Positions 1 to 5,037 of a DNA stretch of 5,037 nt are shown in pieces. Source of the DNA: Candidatus Competibacteraceae bacterium (GTDB taxonomy: Bacteria; Pseudomonadota; Gammaproteobacteria; Competibacterales; Competibacteraceae); contig JAAUQA010000305.1 in the NCBI GenBank assembly GCA_012032855.1, positions 1 through 5,037 on the forward strand, written 5' to 3'. Both the position numbers and the translations under genes were made by a program. The notes under the pieces are model-generated. The model saw only the letters and a list, made by a program, of their open reading frames with translations, was not told where the DNA came from and searched no databases. The stretch's first letter is position 1, and every line of letters starts with the position of its first letter.

Positions 1-53
1 TGTACCGTCACTTGCCAGATGTCGAAGTACCTCTCTGGCTCGAAACAGAGCAT
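1..53 (-). CDS. Possible 5' end of a small hypothetical protein (partial, runs off left edge)
   Basis: An ATG at 53-51 on the minus strand opens a frame of 17 codons that is still open at the window edge. The encoded start reads MLCFEPERYFDIWQVTV. A good Shine-Dalgarno sequence, AGGA within AGGAAGAG, ends 6 nt before the ATG. The strand matches marC and the kinase upstream of it, and the start lies 116 bp after the restored marC stop. I do not recognise the family with certainty and propose no function. The visible part is too short to exclude chance: the plus strand of the same bases also has an open frame, ending at 93-95. The support is the start codon, its ribosome binding site and the strand. 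Confidence 0.35.
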   Translation of the reverse strand, partial: MLCFEPERYFDIWQVTV

Positions 54-56
54 AGC

Positions 57-63
57 TCTTCCT
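57..63 (-). promoter_or_regulatory. Ribosome binding site for the left-edge minus-strand frame
   Basis: On the minus strand this reads AGGAAGA, with 6 nt between AGGA and the ATG at 53. It is the best Shine-Dalgarno match of any minus-strand start in the window and is the main reason for proposing a gene start here. It could be chance, because the following frame is cut off by the window edge. Confidence 0.35.
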
Positions 64-169
64 GGGTATATATTCACACGACACTGTACAATTAATGCCT
101 AAAACAGACTGCCGTCGAATAGATTGATTGGGCGAAATAGGGTAACAGCTCCCGTAAACCAGTGTTTTT

Positions 170-797
170 TTATGGGAAAGCTTCCCGTAACCCATCCAAC
201 CCGAACTGCACGGCGAGTGCCGCCAACAGGATGCCCAAAACGCGGGTGATGACATTAATGCCGGTAACCCCCCAGTAGATGAATAATGCGAGTGGTGAGC
301 AGTAACAACAGCAGGGTCAGCAGCAGCACCCCGAGCAGTACCCCGAGCACAGCAGCCTGTAGCCAGAGATCGCCTTGCGTGCGCCCCATCAATAACAATA
401 CCGATGCAATCGCACCCGGCCCGGCAATCAACGGAATTGCCAACGGGAATACCGAGATGTCATGTCGTTGAATGGTTTCAGCGTCTTCGTTAGCCGTTAA
501 CGCGCGAAGTCCGATCTGGCGGGCGAACAACATATCGATGGCGACCAGAAACAACAACACGCCACCCGCAATACGGAAAGCCGCTAGACTGATTCCCAAC
601 GAATCTAATACGAAATCCCCAGCCAAAGCGAACCCAAACAAGATGATCGTGGCGATGGCGGTTGCATGCCACACCATGCGTCGCCGCTCTCCTTCGGTAT
701 ACCCGTAAGTCATAGCGGCAAATAGAGGCGTCAATCCCAGCGGGTCAATGACTACTAGAAAAGTGACAAATGCGTTGATTAGGATATCCGGCATCAT
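170..797 (-). CDS. MarC/UPF0056 family integral membrane protein, with one single-base frameshift near the C-terminus
   Basis: This is a multi-pass inner-membrane protein of the MarC family (Pfam PF01914), whose biochemical function is not established; the old link of MarC to antibiotic resistance has not held up. As read, the frame from 797 stops at 255 after 180 aa. Family features are the N-terminal VIDPLG segment (residues 16-21), a helix around FRIAGGVLLF (74-83) and the conserved AIPLIAGPGAI segment (120-130), with about six hydrophobic helices. After HLLG (residue 176) the frame is lost in a run of six G (plus-strand C at 268-273). With five G the protein continues VTGINVITRVLGILLAALAV and ends at 170-172 with 208 aa, which is normal for the family and includes the expected last helix. 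Two ATG codons in tandem (797, 794) are possible starts, and neither has a clear ribosome binding site. The gene begins 49 bp after the kinase stop, so it may be translated from a shared mRNA. The family call is secure; whether the gene is intact is not. Confidence 0.9.
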
Positions 798-846
798 AGT
801 GCGATAGCGATAATACTGGTGGTGATTGGTTGGTTATGTGGATGCT

Positions 847-2639
847 TTAGGATTCTGTCTCTTTGACGATAGGACCCAGTAATGGTGACCATCTGCGCAA
901 CACGGTAAGCAGTTCCTGCTCTTTGAAGGGCTTGGCCAAGTAATCGTCCATCCCCGCCGCTAGGCACTTTTCTCGCGCGCCTTGCATGGCGTGGGCCGTC
1001 AACGCGATCACCGGTAGATGACTTGCTTCACCTTCCCGGTCGCGCAGCCGACGCGTCGCTTCATAACCATCCAGCAGCGGCATTTGGCAATCCATAAAGA
1101 CGAGATTAAACGTATCTTTTTCCAGCATGTGTAACGCCTCCAGGCCGTTATCGGCCGTCACTACCGCAAAGCCCAGTTTTTCCAATTGGTTGCAGGCGAC
1201 CATTTGATTCACCGGATTGTCTTCCGCCAGCAGAATTCGCCCGGAAAACTGCTGCACAGCGAGTGGTTCCAGCGGCTCAGCTGCGGCATTAACACGAGTC
1301 GTTTTGTGCGCCGGCGCAAGGGCCAGCGGAATAACGATCCAAAATTTACTGCCGACGCAAGGCACGCTCTCATAGCCGATTCACCGCCCATTAACTCAAC
1401 AAGTCGTCGCGAAATCGCTAATCCCAACCCACTGCCGCCAAAACGGCGCGTCATTGTTGAATCAGCTTGGGCGAAAGCATTAAACAGCCTGTCACGCGCT
1501 GCGTGAGAAATGCCGATACCGGTATCGTGAACGGCTATTCTGACCTGAACGGAGTGCTCGGTGCGGTTGCTGAACGCGACTATGACGCGAATTACCCCCT
1601 GGTCGGTGAACTTGACCGCATTGCCAATCAAGTTGATCAGAATTTGCCTCACCCGCAACGGATCGCCATAAACGCTTTCGATGAACGGTTCTGCGCATGA
1701 AACCACCAGGTTTAGATTCTTCTTCCGAGCGTGGCTGATCATCAAAGCGGCACTGGATTCGACTGTTTCCAGTAAATTAAATTTAACGGATTCGAGGCTT
1801 AGTTTACCGGCTTCTATGCGTGAAAAATCAAGAATATCGTCTATGACTTGCCGCAAAGACTCGGCAGAATTGAGAATAACATTGACCTGTTTTTGTTGCT
1901 GTTGGGTCAAGCTGCTTCCGGCCAACAATTCGGCACAGCCGATGATGCCATGCATCGGCGTGCGGATTTCGTGACTCATGTTGGCGAGAAATTCACTTTT
2001 GGCGTGACTGGCTTCTTCGGCTTGATGGCGGGCGCTTTCCAAGTGATGCTGATTAATCAACGCGGCCCAATACTCTTGACAGTAGGTTGTCGTGCCTTTA
2101 GCCATATAGAGCAAATAAATCAACACCAGCGCGCCAAGAATCACCAAATCGACACTCACTGCGGCTACTACTATAGGCACTAATAGCACGCTCAGAAACA
2201 GCCAGCAAAAGCGCATCGAAAAAGCCAGGATATGGCTGGCAACGCCGACTACCGCGGTCGTCGCCAGTATCCCAAGAAACGATGGCATGGCAATGGAATA
2301 GAAGTAGACGCTGCCTGCCACAAATAGACTCCAGGGTAGTGCCGACAGGATAAAAGCGATGGCATATACCCACGGATAGTACGTGGGGAACTTCTGCTGC
2401 AGGGCCTCGAAACGAAAGCTCAGATAAAACCGCAACCCACCAAACAGCGCGGAAAAGGTTACTGTAGCGAGCGCCAGATCCGGGTGATCGGTTCCGTAAG
2501 GGGTCCCGACTGCGAGCATGATCGAAGCCACGGTGTAAACAAAGTGGGTGGAGTGAGTCAATCGAACCATGCGCGCCAACGCTTCGTTGCGCAGTATTTC
2601 CTGATCAGCTTGCGGCAAGGCTTTGAGGTTAGGGGGCAT
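847..2639 (-). CDS. Membrane-bound hybrid sensor histidine kinase with C-terminal receiver domain, split by one single-base frameshift
   Basis: Two-component hybrid kinase: it autophosphorylates on His and passes the phosphate to its own receiver Asp. Residues 1-190 hold about six hydrophobic segments (near 33-45, 56-76, 89-112, 116-140, 142-160, 162-180), an input region I do not recognise. A linker leads to HisKA with MSHEIRTP and phospho-acceptor His223. The HATPase domain has N-box Asn336/Asn340, G1 box DTGIGI (372-377), F-box Phe386/Phe389 and G2 box GGSGLGL (401-407). After GGES (residue 421) the frame shifts. One added G at 1376-1377 gives the usual kinase end, [13 protein letters not shown], running straight into a receiver (about 468-585) with acidic pair Glu473/Asp474, phospho-Asp517 in VFMDCQMP, Thr548 and Lys570. 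The restored protein has 597 aa. Without correction the kinase frame ends at 1209 after 476 aa, and the receiver frame (847-1365) stays open but lacks a sensible start. There is no Hpt domain, so a separate phosphotransfer protein is expected elsewhere. An in-frame stop lies just upstream of the ATG at 2639, which has no clear Shine-Dalgarno sequence. Confidence 0.93.
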
Positions 2640-2739
2640 AATAGACGTTTGTTAACTTTCAGTTTGCTGAATGCAGCGTGTTTATCTCCAATAAAAAACT
2701 GATGCGACGCCATGATCGTGTCATAACGAGCCTGCTTAG

Positions 2740-2769
2740 GCGACAGCTGGTCAGTATCATATCCATAAT
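2740..2769 (+). promoter_or_regulatory. Candidate sigma-70-type promoter for the channel gene
   Basis: GCGACA (2740-2745, four of six matches to TTGACA) is separated by 18 bp from CATAAT (2764-2769, five of six matches to TATAAT). Transcription would start near 2776, leaving a leader of about 65 nt before the ATG at 2841. The match is modest, and in a region this rich in A+T it could be chance. Confidence 0.25.
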
Positions 2770-2825
2770 ATTAGCCAGCCAAAACGCTCAAATTATCCTC
2801 CTGTCCAATCCACAATAAAGCCAGT

Positions 2826-2831
2826 GCGGAG
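2826..2831 (+). promoter_or_regulatory. Ribosome binding site of the channel gene
   Basis: GCGGAG lies 9 nt before the ATG at 2841. It supports that start, which is also the one that gives a well-formed signal peptide. Confidence 0.55.
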
Positions 2832-2840
2832 TTAATTTCG

Positions 2841-5037
2841 ATGAATCGGTTTTGTGATCGACGATTAAGGCCATTCGGCTGGCTATTGGTACTGCTTTTG
2901 GCGATTTCAGCCAATGCCCAGGACACCGTTGTCGCTTCCCTTGATCCGTTTAAGGCAGCTGAGCAACAGAATGCCCGCCGGCAGGCGCTGGAAGAGGAAA
3001 AGGCCACTATTGAACGGCTGCAAGAGGAATTGCGCGCTCAGACGGAGGAACAGCCGGCCAAACTGGATGCATTGCAAACCGAGCAACTTACCGAAGCTCT
3101 GGTGGAACAGGCACAATTGGACAGCAGTGCTATTCGGCTGCGACAAGCGGATTTGCAAGCCGATATCACCAACAGCGAACGTCGCAGCAAGGAACTGGAA
3201 CAGGGCATCCGCGAGCTGGAAGCCCGTGAACAGTTGTTGAAAATCCTGCCAAGGAGGATGCCGAGAATGCTCAACGACTCACTCAACTCAATCTGATCCG
3301 ACAAGAACTGTCACAGCGACGAGTCGACCTGGAGCTAGAGCAGCAGCAATTAGTGAACTTACGCAACCACCTAGCCTTAGCCAATCTTCGCTTGGGTTTG
3401 GCGGAGCAGTGGCAGGCTCGCCTGGAACAGCTCTACTTGCAGCAGGTAGAACAAAGCCGCCAGGAGGCGCAGGCCGATCTGTTCAAGCGCTTGGCCAGAG
3501 AAAAACAAGCCCACCTGGAACGGGCCGCTGAGTTGCGGCGACGTATGCAAAACGATACCGATACACTGTCCGAGATGCGCCGTCTTTGGCTGGAAACCAG
3601 CATCCAAGGCGCCGAGGATAAAAGTCAACTCACTCAACTCGATATCCGCTTCGCCAAAACAGCAGAAGAGCTCAGCCAAGTCACGGCTTTGGCCGAACGA
3701 GTCGACGTTGAACCCAAAACATTACAAAAAGGATTAACGGACTTGCTCAGCTTGGAAGCACTCACTCAAGAAGCCGGCGACTTGTTACAGCGCAAAATCG
3801 ATTTGCTTGCGCAGCAACAACAAGCCATTGAACGGCGCGAATTCAGCGGCTCGACTGATACACGCCTGAAGACTGAAACGGTCGAGATTGTGCGTGATTT
3901 GATTGCGGAATTCAGCCGGCGCTTGAGTCTCAGCCAAACCCAGATGGAACGCATTCTAGCCCTCACACAGCGACTGGAGCAGTATTACAAGGAACGGCTA
4001 AACCGTGATTTATTCATCCGGGAATCATTGCCGCTCAGCGCCGTTGAACTCCAGCAACTCTTGGCAAACGTTATCCATACGCCGACGGTGCTGTTCCATC
4101 AAGTGCGCCTGAGTGTGGAAGCCACCCTCAAAACTGTGGTGAATACCAGTGCTTTACGTTGGGCGATGTTGGCCGGGTTGGAATTGGCTCTAGTGTGGCT
4201 GGTTATCGTCACGCGGCGTTCATTCAAATCCAGCATTGCCAATATCAAGGCTCGCCAAGATGAGAGCTTTTTTCGCACCGTCGTTTTGACGGTTTTGCAA
4301 CTGTTGCGCAAAAACCTGTTGGGGATCGGTTTGGCGGTGTCGCTCGCGTTGATGGTTTGGTTATTCCAGGTGCCTCAACCCGGCTTGACCATCATCATCA
4401 CGCTAGTGTTTTTATGGGTGGGGATTAAAACGCCGATCAATCTGGCGTGGTTACTGTTGGCGTCGCCGCAATTACCACCGGATAAGCAGCGTCCGCATAT
4501 TTATCGGCAAGTGTTCTGGACGCTACTGGTCGGCGGAATCCTCGCCGCTATGACTATTCTGGCGCATGTAAGCGCGTTGCCAAAAGATGTGATCAGCGTT
4601 TTTGACCGCCTATTCATGCTCTATTGGCTGTGGGCGTTCTTCCCGGCCATGCGTATCCGTCGGTTGTTGGTCGATTTACTGGCTGATCGTTATGCCGGTG
4701 TGATCGGCTTTATCATCTTTCGCTTTGCGACCCTGTTGTTGCCGATGTCCTTATTAGTCGCAGCGGGTTTGGGTTTAGTAGGGTATTTGAATCTGGCCTG
4801 GTCGGTGGCTTGGCATTTAATGGTGTTTCTGGTGGTGTTGGCAGGCTGGCTGATGGTCAGGGGATTGCTCGGTGATATGACCGTGCTGTTGAAAAACTAC
4901 GCGGTGATCCACTCCAGCTACGGCTTACTGTGGACCCAAGACGTCATCAATCCGCTGCATAAAGTGTTTCGGTTGGTGCTGTTCTTAGCGGCGTGGATGG
5001 TGTTGTTCCGGCTCTACGGATTAAGCGGAGAATCGAC
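2841..5037 (+). CDS. Large MscS-family (MscK/MscM-like) mechanosensitive channel protein, N-terminal part; one single-base frameshift; runs off right edge
   Basis: Probably a large inner-membrane channel of the MscS superfamily, which releases solutes when membrane tension rises on hypo-osmotic shock. The protein opens with a signal peptide: basic residues, hydrophobic core 12-22, and a likely cut after ANA (residue 26). Next come about 400 residues of Glu/Gln/Leu/Arg-rich coiled coil, presumed periplasmic, as in the MscS_porin region of MscK and MscM. Then about eight or more hydrophobic segments follow (near 440-458, 493-512, 516-540, 556-577, 588-604, 620-650, 655-673, 709-728). The visible part is 732 residues; the pore helix and beta domain that would prove the family lie beyond the window, where relatives of about 1100 aa would place them. 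The first frame stops at 3294-3296 after 151 aa. One added A in the run at 3240-3243 restores LLKNPAKEDAENAQ and a frame open from there to the edge. Signal peptide and domain order support the call, but a different exported coiled-coil membrane protein is possible. Confidence 0.72.

Larger units (their letters stand above)
2640..2840. promoter_or_regulatory. Divergent intergenic region between the kinase gene and the channel gene
   Basis: The 201 bp between the two divergent start codons must carry the promoters for both directions unless transcription enters from elsewhere. It is richer in A+T than the flanking genes, with stretches such as CATAATATTAG near 2764-2774 and ATAAAAAACTG near 2691-2701. 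I see no convincing operator, riboswitch or terminator hairpin and no small gene with a good ribosome binding site. Confidence 0.5.

Noticed and set aside
2..95. Plus-strand open frame ending with TAA at 93-95 as the tail of an incoming gene
   Set aside because: Thirty open codons are expected by chance; no recognisable family motif is visible, and the overlapping minus-strand start has a better translation signal.
174..186. Perfect small hairpin GGGAA-AGC-TTCCC at the marC end as a terminator
   Set aside because: The stem is only 5 bp and lies inside the restored marC coding end. On the minus strand it is followed by A residues, not T; on the plus strand the T run precedes it rather than follows it.
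262..280. Programmed frameshifting at the G run in marC
   Set aside because: The heptamer G GGG GGT fits a -1 slip site, but the frame needed to restore MarC is +1, so a -1 slip would not produce the family C-terminus. A run of six is also short for efficient transcriptional slippage.
1363..1365. GTG start making the receiver (847-1365) a separate response regulator
   Set aside because: The first residues, PCVGSKFW, are the last strand of the kinase ATPase domain, so this is the interior of a fused protein. There is no ribosome binding site placed for an independent start.
286..2702. Plus-strand open frames opposite marC and the kinase
   Set aside because: They are antisense shadows of clearly conserved minus-strand genes, with no ribosome binding sites or recognisable protein features.
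3236..3260. Programmed -1 frameshift in the channel gene, helped by the Shine-Dalgarno-like AGGAGG at 3252-3257
   Set aside because: The needed direction is -1, but there is no X XXY YYZ heptamer in frame, and the Shine-Dalgarno-like element is downstream of the slip point rather than upstream, where it stimulates frameshifting in dnaX. The ATG codons after it are not in the downstream frame.
3277..3640. Repeated 13-mer ACTCACTCAACTC at 3277-3289 and 3628-3640
   Set aside because: Both copies encode Leu-Thr-Gln-Leu within the coiled coil in the same frame, so the similarity is explained by the low-complexity protein sequence.

Overview
The window holds three recognisable, fairly long protein genes plus a possible gene start at the left edge. 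Base composition is balanced, roughly half G+C. Coding style and family content (MarC-family membrane protein, hybrid sensor kinase, very large MscS-type channel with a periplasmic coiled-coil region) suggest a Gram-negative proteobacterium, most likely a gammaproteobacterium. That taxonomic call is an inference from gene families; no rRNA or other marker is present.

Layout. Positions 1-53 (minus strand) may be the first 17 codons of a small protein, preceded by a good ribosome binding site; the rest lies outside the window. Positions 170-797 (minus) encode a MarC/UPF0056 integral membrane protein. Positions 847-2639 (minus) encode a hybrid sensor histidine kinase: about six membrane helices, HisKA, HATPase and a C-terminal receiver. 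The kinase and marC lie in the same direction 49 bp apart and may be co-transcribed. A 201-bp divergent intergenic region (2640-2840) separates the kinase from a plus-strand gene starting at 2841. That gene encodes an exported, coiled-coil-rich, multi-helix protein that looks like the N-terminal two thirds of a large MscS-family (MscK/MscM-like) mechanosensitive channel, and it runs off the right edge.

The most striking point is that each of the three main genes carries exactly one single-base frameshift, each at a homopolymer: an extra G in marC (C6 on the plus strand, 268-273), a missing G in the kinase (1376-1377) and a missing A in the channel gene (3240-3243). Adding or removing that one base restores a normal family-length, motif-complete protein in all cases (208 aa, 597 aa, and 732 aa to the window edge). 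The parsimonious reading is homopolymer-length error in the underlying assembly, with real decay of the locus as the alternative.

Functionally the three products are all inner-membrane proteins (sensing, an unknown MarC function, and probably osmotic release), so an envelope or osmotic theme is possible but not shown. I see no mobile element, CRISPR array, RNA gene, toxin-antitoxin pair, defence system or other clearly novel system.
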